Both the position numbers and the translations under genes were made by a program. A stretch of 64,000 nt of DNA, taken from Methanospirillum purgamenti. GTDB lineage: Archaea; Halobacteriota; Methanomicrobia; Methanomicrobiales; Methanospirillaceae. The stretch lies in assembly GCF_018502485.1 (NCBI RefSeq), contig NZ_CP075546.1, one strand, 5' to 3'. How positions within the stretch are numbered: the stretch's first letter is position 1; each line of letters starts with the position of its first letter. A model generated the notes under the pieces. The model ran no database searches and was not told the DNA's origin. It saw nothing but the letters and a program-made list of their open reading frames with translations. Positions 1-7,259 of this stretch are shown piece by piece.

Positions 1-306
1 GATAAGTTAGTGTCAGTGCCACTGGTACTTGAAACTAATCGTAATAGTTCAAAAGGAGTCTCTCCAGGTTGGAACCTGATTGGATTACCATCAATCACAG
101 AAATATCTGCATGTGATCTTCTGACTGGTTCAAATTCCACATGGGTAAGTATTCTTCAATTTAACGGGACCAGACAACAATACGATCCAGCCATTATAAG
201 TGGTGCTCAGGGCACATTTGCAGATACCAGGAAAATACAACCCTTTAGTTCCTTCTGGATATACATGGAGACAAACGGAACTTTTATCCGGTCATCAGCG
301 TCATAA
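1..306 (+). CDS. C-terminal part of a secreted GWN-module protein (partial)
   Basis: The frame is open to the left edge (D-K-L-V-S-V...), so only the C-terminal ~101 residues are present. They contain a module starting GWNLIGLPS and ending FWIYMETNGTF. The protein encoded at 39681-40340 contains the same module (GWN..., then QQ, TIVNGG, ADSR, P..SYWVY). That relative has a signal peptide, so this protein is probably also exported to the cell surface. No catalytic motif is visible and the function is unknown. The stop is TAA at 304-306. Confidence 0.75.
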   Translation, partial: DKLVSVPLVLETNRNSSKGVSPGWNLIGLPSITEISACDLLTGSNSTWVSILQFNGTRQQYDPAIISGAQGTFADTRKIQPFSSFWIYMETNGTFIRSSAS

Positions 307-337
307 AATATTTGGAATTGCAGGAGTATACAGCAAT

Positions 338-556
338 ATGGTTCAGCTCGGTGAACGGTTTTTATATGCTTTTGAGATAACCGGGGCCTGCATCATTGGT
401 CTCATCTTCGTAGCTATGGCTGTAACATCAGAATCCGCAGATATGGCGTGGAAACTAATTATTGCTGCAGTTCTTTGTTTTTGTATCGCCCTATTCTTTG
501 GGGTGATGTATATTACAAATAATAAAGAACGCCAAAAAAGACAATTTCAAATGTAA
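338..556 (+). CDS. Small two-helix membrane protein, function unknown
   Basis: A 72-residue protein starting MVQLGERF. It has two hydrophobic segments, roughly residues 10-30 (FEITGACIIGLIFVAMAV) and 41-62 (WKLIIAAVLCFCIALFFGVMYI), and a basic tail NNKERQKRQ. This suggests a hairpin in the membrane with the tail in the cytoplasm. The frame is open further upstream, but it would overlap the preceding gene. The ATG at 338 has AGGAG about 11 bases upstream, so I prefer it. No family recognised. Confidence 0.55.
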   Translation: MVQLGERFLYAFEITGACIIGLIFVAMAVTSESADMAWKLIIAAVLCFCIALFFGVMYITNNKERQKRQFQM

Positions 557-572
557 TCTGCAAAAAAAAAGA

Positions 573-2192
573 TTAGATAATGATTGCTGCAGATGTCTTA
601 TCTTTTTCTTCGTCGAAATCGACAACAACTGCTTCAGTTGACAGGAGCATTCCTGCAATTGATGCTGCATTCTGAAGACCGGATCTGACAACCTTTGTCG
701 GGTCAAGAACACCTGCCTGGAGAAGGTCCTCATAGGTGTCGGTCTTTGCATTGTATCCATATGTCTCGCTTGCATTGTTCTTGATCATAGCGATGACTTC
801 GGCACCCTCGCGACCTGCATTGTCTGCTATCTGGCGGAGTGGCTCTTCGAGAGCACGCTTTACAATGTTGACACCGATCATCTGTTCAGGGTCAGCATTC
901 ATGGAGTCAAGTGCCTTGGTTGCACGGAAGAGGGTAACTCCACCACCGGCAACATAGCCTTCCTCGACTGCTGCCTTGGTTGCGTTAAGTGCGTCATCGA
1001 TACGCATCTTCTTCTCTTTAACCTCGGTCTCGGTTGCAGCGCCTGCCTTGATGACTGCGACACCACCGGAGAGTTTTGCAAGACGGTTCTGAAGGGTGGT
1101 CTTGTCGTACTTCTTCTCAGTGATGTTAAGCTGGGAATCGATCAGTTTCTTACGGGTCTCGATGTCTGACTTCTTACCCTTGCCGCCTACGACAGTGGTC
1201 TTGTCCTGGTCAACCTTGATGGTTCTGGCCTGGCCAAGCATATCAAGGGTAACATCCTCGATTGCAAGGTTCCGCTCTTCGCTGATGACAGTTCCGCCAG
1301 TAAGAATTGCAATGTCCTGGAGGACTTCCTTTCTGACATCTCCGAACTCCGGTGCCTTGACTGCACAGACCTTGATGGCTCCGCGGATGATGTTTAAGAT
1401 AAGAGCGGTCTGGGCTTCTCCGTCAACATCGTCAGCGATGATAAGGAGTGGTTTTCCAGTCTGAGCGATCATCTCAAGGACCGGGATTAAGGTCTTCAGG
1501 CTTGAGATCTTCCGGTCGGTGATGAGGATGTATGGCTCTTCAAACTCGACAACACGGCGTTCCTGGTCGGTGACCATGTAAGGTGAGATATACCCGCGAT
1601 CAAATTGCATACCTTCGACATGCTCAAGGCTGGTCTCTAAGGTCTTTGAGTTCTCTACGGTGATGACACCATTGTATCCAACCTTGTCCATTGCCTCAGA
1701 AATAAGGTTCCCGATCTCCTCGTCATTGTTTGCAGATATGATGGCGATGCGGTTGATGGTCTCTTTATCCTTGACCTCGATGCTCTTTGCCTTGATGTCT
1801 GCGACTGCAGCATCGACCGCTTTCATGATACCCTTCTTGATCTCAATTGGGTTTGCACCGGCGGTGATATTCTTGATACCCTCGGTGATCATGGACTGTG
1901 CGAGCACGGTTGCAGTAGTAGTTCCGTCTCCGGTGGTGTCTTGGGTCTTTGATGCTACTTCCTTGATGAGTTTTGCACCAACATTCTCGAACTTGTCTTT
2001 CAGCTCGATCTCTTTTGCAATAGTGACACCATCATTGGTGACAACCGGACCAGATGCCTTATCAAGGACAACATTTCTTCCCTTTGGTCCGAGAGTAATC
2101 TTTACGGTATTAGCAACTTTATTAACGCCGTCAAGGAGTGCATGACGGGCGTTTTCATTGAACATGAGTTGTTTTGCTGACATGAATGACAC
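573..2192 (-). CDS. groEL: Group I (bacterial-type) chaperonin GroEL
   Basis: 539 residues, the usual GroEL length. It is the ATP-driven folding chamber that works with the GroES lid encoded just upstream. Visible family signatures are LGPKGRN (about residues 34-40) and the ATP-site stretch TTGDGTTT (about 86-93). The C-terminus is KTSAAIII rather than the glycine-methionine-rich tail of many bacterial GroELs. The first codon abuts the groES stop, so the two genes form one operon. A second Met three codons later is an alternative start. Most archaea use only the group II thermosome. Group I chaperonins are known alongside it in some Methanomicrobia and are usually explained by transfer from bacteria. 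Confidence 0.97.
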   Translation of the reverse strand: MSFMSAKQLMFNENARHALLDGVNKVANTVKITLGPKGRNVVLDKASGPVVTNDGVTIAKEIELKDKFENVGAKLIKEVASKTQDTTGDGTTTATVLAQSMITEGIKNITAGANPIEIKKGIMKAVDAAVADIKAKSIEVKDKETINRIAIISANNDEEIGNLISEAMDKVGYNGVITVENSKTLETSLEHVEGMQFDRGYISPYMVTDQERRVVEFEEPYILITDRKISSLKTLIPVLEMIAQTGKPLLIIADDVDGEAQTALILNIIRGAIKVCAVKAPEFGDVRKEVLQDIAILTGGTVISEERNLAIEDVTLDMLGQARTIKVDQDKTTVVGGKGKKSDIETRKKLIDSQLNITEKKYDKTTLQNRLAKLSGGVAVIKAGAATETEVKEKKMRIDDALNATKAAVEEGYVAGGGVTLFRATKALDSMNADPEQMIGVNIVKRALEEPLRQIADNAGREGAEVIAMIKNNASETYGYNAKTDTYEDLLQAGVLDPTKVVRSGLQNAASIAGMLLSTEAVVVDFDEEKDKTSAAIII

Positions 2193-2465
2193 CTAGTTCA
2201 TTTTTGCGACAACATTCTTGAACTCGACAATAACATAATCTTCCTTGTCAAGTTCAATCTCTTCCTGGCTGTATCCACCATAGAGAATGATATCTCCTGC
2301 TTTGAGAGGGAGCTCTTTTCCATCTTCGAATGTTCCGACGGCGATTACTTCTCCCTGTTTCTTCTTCTCTTTGGCAGAGTCAGGGATGTAAATGCCTCCC
2401 TTGGTCTTCTCTTCCTGTTTATAAGGTTTAATCAGGACACGGGGTCCGATTGGTGTAATTGCCAT
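2193..2465 (-). CDS. groES: Co-chaperonin GroES
   Basis: 90 residues, typical for GroES, starting MAITPIGPRVLIKPY. It forms the heptameric lid of the GroEL chamber. The flexible loop region KEEKTKGGIYIPDSAKEKK (about 16-34) and the late VVEFKNVVAKMN strand are recognisable. It is the first gene of groES-groEL. A good ribosome site (AAAGGAG on the minus strand, about 2475-2481) sits before the ATG. The gene is divergent from a winged-helix regulator with repeated TTGTTGA elements between them, which suggests local heat-shock control. Confidence 0.96.
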   Translation of the reverse strand: MAITPIGPRVLIKPYKQEEKTKGGIYIPDSAKEKKKQGEVIAVGTFEDGKELPLKAGDIILYGGYSQEEIELDKEDYVIVEFKNVVAKMN

Positions 2466-2500
2466 ACGTTAAACTCCTTTGAAATGCAATATGCACATAA

Positions 2501-2578
2501 TTGTTGATTAAAAATTCTATATAAATCTTATTCATCTGCTCGGAATCATTTCAACAATATTGATATGATATCAACAAT
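2501..2578. promoter_or_regulatory. groES promoter and candidate operator between groES and a divergent HTH gene
   Basis: A TATA element TATATAAA at 2518-2525 reads as TTTATATA on the minus strand, about 53-60 bases before the groES ATG. Around it lie TTGTTGAT at 2501-2508 and its reverse complement TCAACAAT at 2551-2558 and 2571-2578. The last two are spaced exactly 20 bases, about two helical turns. A perfect dyad TTGATAT-G-ATATCAA lies at 2560-2574. The layout suits a dimeric regulator, possibly the product of the adjacent gene. The operator role is inferred. Confidence 0.55.
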
Positions 2579-2599
2579 AACCTGATCGGCATCTCATCC

Positions 2600-3064
2600 A
2601 TGCGAAAACGGCTAATCCTTCAAACTCTCCCCAGACCAAACAGAAGAGATCTAATCGAAGAAATTTACTGGCTTTGTGATACACTCGGTCTCTCCTCGGG
2701 CCGGGATGTTGATAATTTGTCAACACAGATCATTCTGAAAATACTTCAACATTCATCCAATTATGCCGGAATATCTTCAGATGAACTTGGTTCACTCCTC
2801 GCAATATCACAAGGCAGGGTGAATCATCACCTGAGAAATCTGTCACGATCTGGTATGGTTTACCGGGACCGACGGCTTATCCATCTTCGTGGACGAAGTC
2901 TTCGGGAATCAATCAGGGAGATCCGCCGGGATGCAAACCGGATTTTTGATGAACTTGAATCGGTTGCAGATGAAATTGATACTCTTGCAGGAGTTTCGAG
3001 CAAGCCGGAAGAAAAAAAGGCACTCATTCTCATGGCAAAAGCAGGGATTATTCTCAAAGATTAA
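2600..3064 (+). CDS. Winged-helix transcriptional regulator, candidate groESL regulator
   Basis: 154 residues. About residues 40-100 look like a winged helix: helices around TQIILKILQHSSNYAGISSDELGSLL, a recognition helix near ISQGRVNHHLRNLSRSG, and a basic wing MVYRDRRLIHLRGR. The C-terminal half is charged and helical (ESIREIRRDANRIFDELESVADEID), plausibly for dimerisation. It is divergent from groES and shares the promoter region, so it may regulate the chaperonin operon. This is inferred from position only. No strong ribosome site precedes the ATG. The exact family (ArsR- or MarR-like) cannot be fixed by eye. Confidence 0.75.
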   Translation: MRKRLILQTLPRPNRRDLIEEIYWLCDTLGLSSGRDVDNLSTQIILKILQHSSNYAGISSDELGSLLAISQGRVNHHLRNLSRSGMVYRDRRLIHLRGRSLRESIREIRRDANRIFDELESVADEIDTLAGVSSKPEEKKALILMAKAGIILKD

Positions 3065-3099
3065 GTTCCATATGTAACAACAGGGCACGCAGGTAATAA

Positions 3100-3585
3100 T
3101 TATCCTTTTTCGCAATTGCCAGTCATTTCTTCTAACCGAACTCTCATATTCCTGGTATGGGTTCCTTCCCAGTACTGTCGGTAGCATATCGGGCAGTGCA
3201 TGAGTGTCTCATCATCAGGGGCAAACGGATTGACTGGGTTAATACCAGGTCCCTTCATAAGAAGTGCATTACACCGTGAACATCGAGTTAACCTTATCCG
3301 GGGAGAGATGAGTCCTGCAGAAACCAACTGACTGATTTGGTCACCTAGATCTGACGATATCAACCGGATCGCAATACCTTCACCTCGTCTGGCTAGTTCA
3401 GAATCCTGAGTTAAAATATATCGGTGTTCTGCTTTGGCAATGTTCAGTATTATCGTATCCTCACGTGAATTTCCGGGCGGCATATCATTAGCACTGATGC
3501 AATCATATCCCATAAACCGGAGATATTTGCATAAAGAGCCTGCCATTCGGTCGCAGAAAAATTTTGTACCAGATTCGGAATTCAT
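3100..3585 (-). CDS. Mut7-C family RNase domain protein
   Basis: 161 residues from the ATG at 3585. The N-terminal half has the PIN-like Mut7-C features: FFCDRMAGSLCKYLRFMGYD with an early Asp, then NSREDTIILNIAKAEHRYILTQDSELARR. The C-terminal half carries a zinc ribbon with CSRC and CPIC pairs and YRQYWEGTH. The family is thought to be a metal-dependent ribonuclease; the substrate is unknown. The chosen start overlaps the stop of the radical SAM gene as ATGA (3582-3585), implying translational coupling. A longer frame would run 23 codons into the upstream gene and is unlikely. Confidence 0.85.
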   Translation of the reverse strand: MNSESGTKFFCDRMAGSLCKYLRFMGYDCISANDMPPGNSREDTIILNIAKAEHRYILTQDSELARRGEGIAIRLISSDLGDQISQLVSAGLISPRIRLTRCSRCNALLMKGPGINPVNPFAPDDETLMHCPICYRQYWEGTHTRNMRVRLEEMTGNCEKG

Positions 3586-4595
3586 AACCGAGTAATTATA
3601 CCGGTTTTCTCTCCACAGTGAGCACACAATCCATCTTGGAGATGTACAGGCCATACAGAGTAGCCGGAACGTCCGATTAGCAGGTTATTACAATGAGGAC
3701 ACCACGTCTGTTCATATTCATGTCCTGGCACATTTCCAAGGTAGGGAAACCGAAGCCCCTTTTCTTTGGCAATATGAAAAGCCCGTTCCAGAGTTGGAAC
3801 AGGTGTTGCTACAGTTTCCTGCATTTGAAAATCAGGATGAAATCTGGTAAAATGAATGGGAGTATCTGGCCCAAGATTGTCCACTACCCAGGAAACCAAT
3901 CGCCCGGTCTCATCTGGCGAATCATTCAGACCGGGTATGATAAGATTTACAATCTCAATATGAAGTCCCAGTTCTTTTGCCCTGATAGTTGTATCAAGTA
4001 CCGGTTGCAAGCGGGCCCTACAAATTTTATGATAGAATCCTTCGGTAAAAGCTTTAATATCCACCCGCCAGGCATCAAGATCAGGAGCAAGATCAGTCAG
4101 AGCATCTTCGGTCATGTAACCATTCGTTACATATACAGTCTTCAGGCCCTGCTGGTGAGCAAGCCGTGCCATGTCCTGTGTATATTCAAACCAGATGGTC
4201 GGTTCATTATATGTCCAGGATATCGACGAACAACCAGACGCTATGGCCCTTTTTACTCCTTCTTCCGGTGACAATGTTTTCAATCTGACACTGTCAAATC
4301 CAACATGAGATATGTGCCAGTTCTGGCAATGACTACACGAAAAATTACATCCAACACTGCCAAGAGAATAGGATAAAGTCCCTGGAAGAAAATGGTAGAG
4401 AGGTTTCTTTTCAATCGGGTCAACTGCCTCAGATGAGATCCGCCCATATGTTTCAGCAATAAGCTGGCCCCGTATCGATCTTCTCACTCCACATATCCCA
4501 GTTTTCGTCTCCGCAATGTTACAACGATGATTGCACAGGTTACAGTGCATAATACCTGCATCATCACGGGAGTAATGTCTCGCTTCCATGGTCAC
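3582..4595 (-). CDS. amrS: AmmeMemoRadiSam system radical SAM enzyme
   Basis: 337 residues. The radical SAM cluster motif CNFSCSHC gives C83, C87 and C90, binding the [4Fe-4S] cluster that cleaves S-adenosylmethionine. Extra Cys sets occur near the N-terminus (CNLCNHRC...CGV) and C-terminus (CPHCNNLL, CAHCGEK). Phrases such as SWTYNEPTIWFEY and GLKTVYVTNGYM are typical of the AmmeMemoRadiSam (PflA-like) family. Its partners AMMECR1 and Memo are not in this window, and the reaction is unknown. It is co-transcribed with the Mut7-C gene. Confidence 0.9.
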   Translation of the reverse strand: MTMEARHYSRDDAGIMHCNLCNHRCNIAETKTGICGVRRSIRGQLIAETYGRISSEAVDPIEKKPLYHFLPGTLSYSLGSVGCNFSCSHCQNWHISHVGFDSVRLKTLSPEEGVKRAIASGCSSISWTYNEPTIWFEYTQDMARLAHQQGLKTVYVTNGYMTEDALTDLAPDLDAWRVDIKAFTEGFYHKICRARLQPVLDTTIRAKELGLHIEIVNLIIPGLNDSPDETGRLVSWVVDNLGPDTPIHFTRFHPDFQMQETVATPVPTLERAFHIAKEKGLRFPYLGNVPGHEYEQTWCPHCNNLLIGRSGYSVWPVHLQDGLCAHCGEKTGIITRL

Positions 4596-4689
4596 CTGTT
4601 TGTTAGTGAAAGTTCCATCCTTTATTTATAAATGATTTCATTGTTCTGAATAACCTATATGGTTTCGATCAGGTAACGTATGAGGTTGA

Positions 4690-5400
4690 ATGGCTATTAT
4701 TGTACTCTCACTGGGCGGGTCAATTCTTCTTCCGGAGATAGATCGTCCAAACATTAAACCATATATCTCTGTTTTAACCAGAATTTCTGCTCACCATAGT
4801 CTTTTTGTTGTTGTTGGCGGGGGAGGGACTGCCCGTCAGTATATCTCTCTTGCCCGGTCATTTGATGCCGATGATGCATTTTCAGATGAACTAGGTATTA
4901 TGGTTACCAGGCTGAATGCAACTTTACTTGTCGGTGCTCTTGGGAAGGCAGCATATCCGGGAGTTGTAGAGACTCATACTGAGGCCCTCTGTGCAGCTGA
5001 AACTGGTAAGATTGTAATCATGGGAGGCATCACGCCAGGCCAGACTACTGATGCGGTGGCTGCAGTATTAGCAGAGCGTGTTCAGGCTGATCTTTTCATT
5101 AATCTTACAGCTGTTGACGGAATATATTCAGCAGATCCAAGGAAAGATACCTCTGCAAAACGTTACGATATTATGACGGCCTCTGAATTACTCGGAGTTG
5201 TTATTGGTCAGCAGGCGGTGGCAGGAGTGAACACAGTTATGGATATTGTAGCCGTGAAGATGGTTGAGCGATGCGGAATCCCCCTCCTTGTCATGGATGG
5301 AAGAGATCCCACCCAATTAGAATCTGCCATTAAAACGGGCAGATATACCGGAACACTCGTATCTCCGGATGGGAAATCACCATTCCCACTCCAAAAGTAA
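4690..5400 (+). CDS. pyrH: Uridylate kinase, archaeal type
   Basis: 236 residues of the amino acid kinase fold. It phosphorylates UMP to UDP in pyrimidine nucleotide synthesis. Visible are the N-terminal LSLGGSILLP, the glycine-rich VVVGGGGTARQYI, the substrate region FSDELGIMVTRLNATLL, IMGGITPGQTTDAVAAVLAE, and the nucleotide-binding LTAVDGIYSADPR. The length and the short N-terminus match archaeal PyrH. It stands alone, with tRNA-Pro downstream under its own TATA box. Confidence 0.93.
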   Translation: MAIIVLSLGGSILLPEIDRPNIKPYISVLTRISAHHSLFVVVGGGGTARQYISLARSFDADDAFSDELGIMVTRLNATLLVGALGKAAYPGVVETHTEALCAAETGKIVIMGGITPGQTTDAVAAVLAERVQADLFINLTAVDGIYSADPRKDTSAKRYDIMTASELLGVVIGQQAVAGVNTVMDIVAVKMVERCGIPLLVMDGRDPTQLESAIKTGRYTGTLVSPDGKSPFPLQK

Positions 5401-5410
5401 AAGGAAAGAA

Positions 5411-5418
5411 TATATATA
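5411..5418 (+). promoter_or_regulatory. TATA box of tRNA-Pro
   Basis: TATATATA lies about 28-35 bases before the first base of tRNA-Pro (5446), the usual archaeal TATA-to-start distance. No other gene start is nearby except endonuclease III just beyond the tRNA. Confidence 0.6.
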
Positions 5419-5445
5419 GTACTGGCATCAACATATATCCCGCAC

Positions 5446-5520
5446 GGGGTAATAGGGTAGCCTGGTCCATCCTAGAGCGTTTGGGACGCTTTGACCGCAG
5501 TTCGAATCTGCGTTACCCCA
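5446..5520 (+). tRNA. tRNA-Pro (anticodon TGG)
   Basis: Cloverleaf read by eye. Acceptor GGGGTAA pairs with TTACCCC plus discriminator A. The anticodon stem is GAGCG/CGCTT with loop TTTGGGA, giving anticodon TGG. The T arm is CGCAG-TTCGAAT-CTGCG. No intron is present and CCA is not encoded. A T5 run (5523-5527) follows immediately and may act as the archaeal terminator, but it ends one base before the ATG of the next gene. Confidence 0.95.
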
Positions 5521-5527
5521 TGTTTTT

Positions 5528-6175
5528 ATGTCTGTTTTTGATCCTGAAACAATCATTACGCGTCTTCGTTCACGATATGATCTTTCTCAAAGTAGAGATG
5601 AATTTCTTCATTTTAAAAATCCATATGAAACTCTAATTGCCACCATTCTTTCCGCACAAACGACAGATAAATGTGTGAATATAGTGACAAAGGAGCTCTT
5701 TGCAAGATATCCTGATGTCTTCTCTCTGGCAAATGCAGTTTTGGATGATGTTGAAAAAATCATACACCCTACCGGATTTTTCCATACAAAAGCCAGGAAT
5801 ATTATTGCAGCATCGAAATTAGTTGCCACAGAGTTTCATGGAGAAATTCCCGACCATATGGAGGATCTGGTTAGGTTGCCAGGAGTAGGGAGAAAAACTG
5901 CAAATATTGTGCTTGATCACGCTTTTTCCAAGACTGAAGGAATTGCAGTTGATACCCATGTCCGTCGTATCTCCATGCGCCTTGGGCTGACGGATAATAG
6001 TGAACCAAACCGAATTGAAACAGACCTAACATGCATTTTCCCACAATATATGTGGGGAGAAATTAACGGACTATTCATTCTTCATGGGAGGAGAGTATGT
6101 ACAGCACGAAGGCCTTCATGCTCAATCTGTAATCTGTCAGACATATGTCGATATTATCGAGAGAATTGTGAATGA
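5528..6175 (+). CDS. nth: Endonuclease III (DNA glycosylase/AP lyase)
   Basis: 215 residues, the usual Nth length. It removes oxidised pyrimidines and nicks AP sites in base excision repair. The helix-hairpin-helix LPGVGRKTANIVL carries catalytic Lys123, and VDTHVRR carries catalytic Asp142. The C-terminal [4Fe-4S] loop is C-x6-C-x2-C-x5-C. The ATG is only 7 bases past the tRNA-Pro 3' end and no room is left for a separate promoter, so the mRNA is probably part of the tRNA transcript. Confidence 0.95.
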   Translation: MSVFDPETIITRLRSRYDLSQSRDEFLHFKNPYETLIATILSAQTTDKCVNIVTKELFARYPDVFSLANAVLDDVEKIIHPTGFFHTKARNIIAASKLVATEFHGEIPDHMEDLVRLPGVGRKTANIVLDHAFSKTEGIAVDTHVRRISMRLGLTDNSEPNRIETDLTCIFPQYMWGEINGLFILHGRRVCTARRPSCSICNLSDICRYYRENCE

Positions 6176-6275
6176 TTCTCAACTGTTACGAAATAAAGAA
6201 AAATAAGATGTAATTGACGCTATCAGAATAATCCAGATCGTTAAACGACATTCAATATTTGAAAAATAATAATAA

Positions 6276-6347
6276 TGGACCGAGCGGGAATTGAACCCGC
6301 GGCCTCTACCATGCCAAGGTAGCGATCTCCCACTGATCTACCGGCCC
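6276..6347 (-). tRNA. tRNA-Ala (anticodon GGC)
   Basis: Read on the minus strand: acceptor GGGCCGG pairs with TCGGTCC plus discriminator A; anticodon stem CTACC/GGTAG with loop TTGGCAT gives anticodon GGC; T arm CGGG-TTCAATT-CCCG. No CCA is encoded and no intron is seen. A TATA-like TTATATAT on the minus strand (about 6372-6380) lies about 25-33 bases upstream. Confidence 0.95.
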
Positions 6348-6484
6348 GCCTTATTAGGTTGCAACTCCTGCCATATATAATCATCCATTTATCATTACTC
6401 AGATCATCATCACTCATATCAATACCATATCACGAAAATCTGAAAGGATTTTTTTACCAGAGGACCAATAGATTCCGCACATTT

Positions 6485-7159
6485 ATGCTTGGAATAATAG
6501 GCGGAACATCTCTACTCGATTACAAGGGATCTGAGTTTTCAAAATTTGAACAAAATACCCCGTATGGAACCAGTGAACTTTTCAAGGGTGATGGATTTCT
6601 TCTCCTCCTTCGACATCAAAACAGATGTGCCCCACATAAAATCCCCTATAGATCTCATATTGCTGCTCTCAAACTCGCAGGAGCAGAACAAATCATAGCA
6701 CTTGGATCCACCGGTTCACTCATAGAAGACATTCCCCCTGGAACACGAATCATTCCTGATGACTTTGTAAGTCTTGCACCTATACCTTCCATATACAATC
6801 ATTCCATTGGTCATGCAAACCCTATGTTTGATTCTTATCTCCGTTCACATCTAGCCAATCTCTGTCCGGATGCAAAAAAAGGTGGAACATATATACAAAC
6901 ATGTGGGCCCAGACTTGAAAGCAGACCAGAGATTATCTGGATGTCTCAATTAGCGCATGTGGTAGGAATGACTATAGGAAGTGAACTTACGGTTGCTCAT
7001 GAACTCAATCTCCCTTTTGCTGCAATATGTACTATAGATAATTATGCAAATGGAATATGTAACGCTGAAATCAGCTATGATTCAATTTTAAAGACCGTCC
7101 GGGAGAACCAAGAAAAAACATTAGAATTATTAAACCATATTATTGAATCTGTTTCATAA
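6485..7159 (+). CDS. Methylthioadenosine/purine nucleoside phosphorylase family
   Basis: 224 residues from ATG 6485 (MLGIIGGTSLLDYKG), which is where the family normally begins; the frame is open further upstream but looks non-coding. Features are GIIGGTSLL (phosphate loop), IPYRSHIAALKLAGAEQIIALGSTGSL, TYIQTCGPRLESRPEI and AICTIDNYANGI. The enzyme cleaves 5'-methylthioadenosine or methylthioinosine with phosphate. The substrate-loop sequence CTIDNYANG differs from the usual eukaryotic MTAP loop. Some archaeal members act on methylthioinosine, so I leave the base specificity open. Confidence 0.85.
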   Translation: MLGIIGGTSLLDYKGSEFSKFEQNTPYGTSELFKGDGFLLLLRHQNRCAPHKIPYRSHIAALKLAGAEQIIALGSTGSLIEDIPPGTRIIPDDFVSLAPIPSIYNHSIGHANPMFDSYLRSHLANLCPDAKKGGTYIQTCGPRLESRPEIIWMSQLAHVVGMTIGSELTVAHELNLPFAAICTIDNYANGICNAEISYDSILKTVRENQEKTLELLNHIIESVS

Positions 7160-7259
7160 ATGTAAGTTCCAAAAAACATACTATGAAACTGTTGTCAGAT
7201 GGTTTTAACCACTAAGCAACGTATCATAAGATATTCATTCATGCATCGGGTGATTCGAT

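Noticed and set aside
10..306. GTG at position 10 as the real start of the first gene
   Set aside because: The frame is open to the edge of the window and the related protein has a signal peptide and another module upstream, so this is a C-terminal fragment.
1660..2145. 161-codon open frame on the plus strand inside groEL
   Set aside because: It is antisense to a strongly supported GroEL, its composition is that of a codon shadow, and it has no ribosome site.
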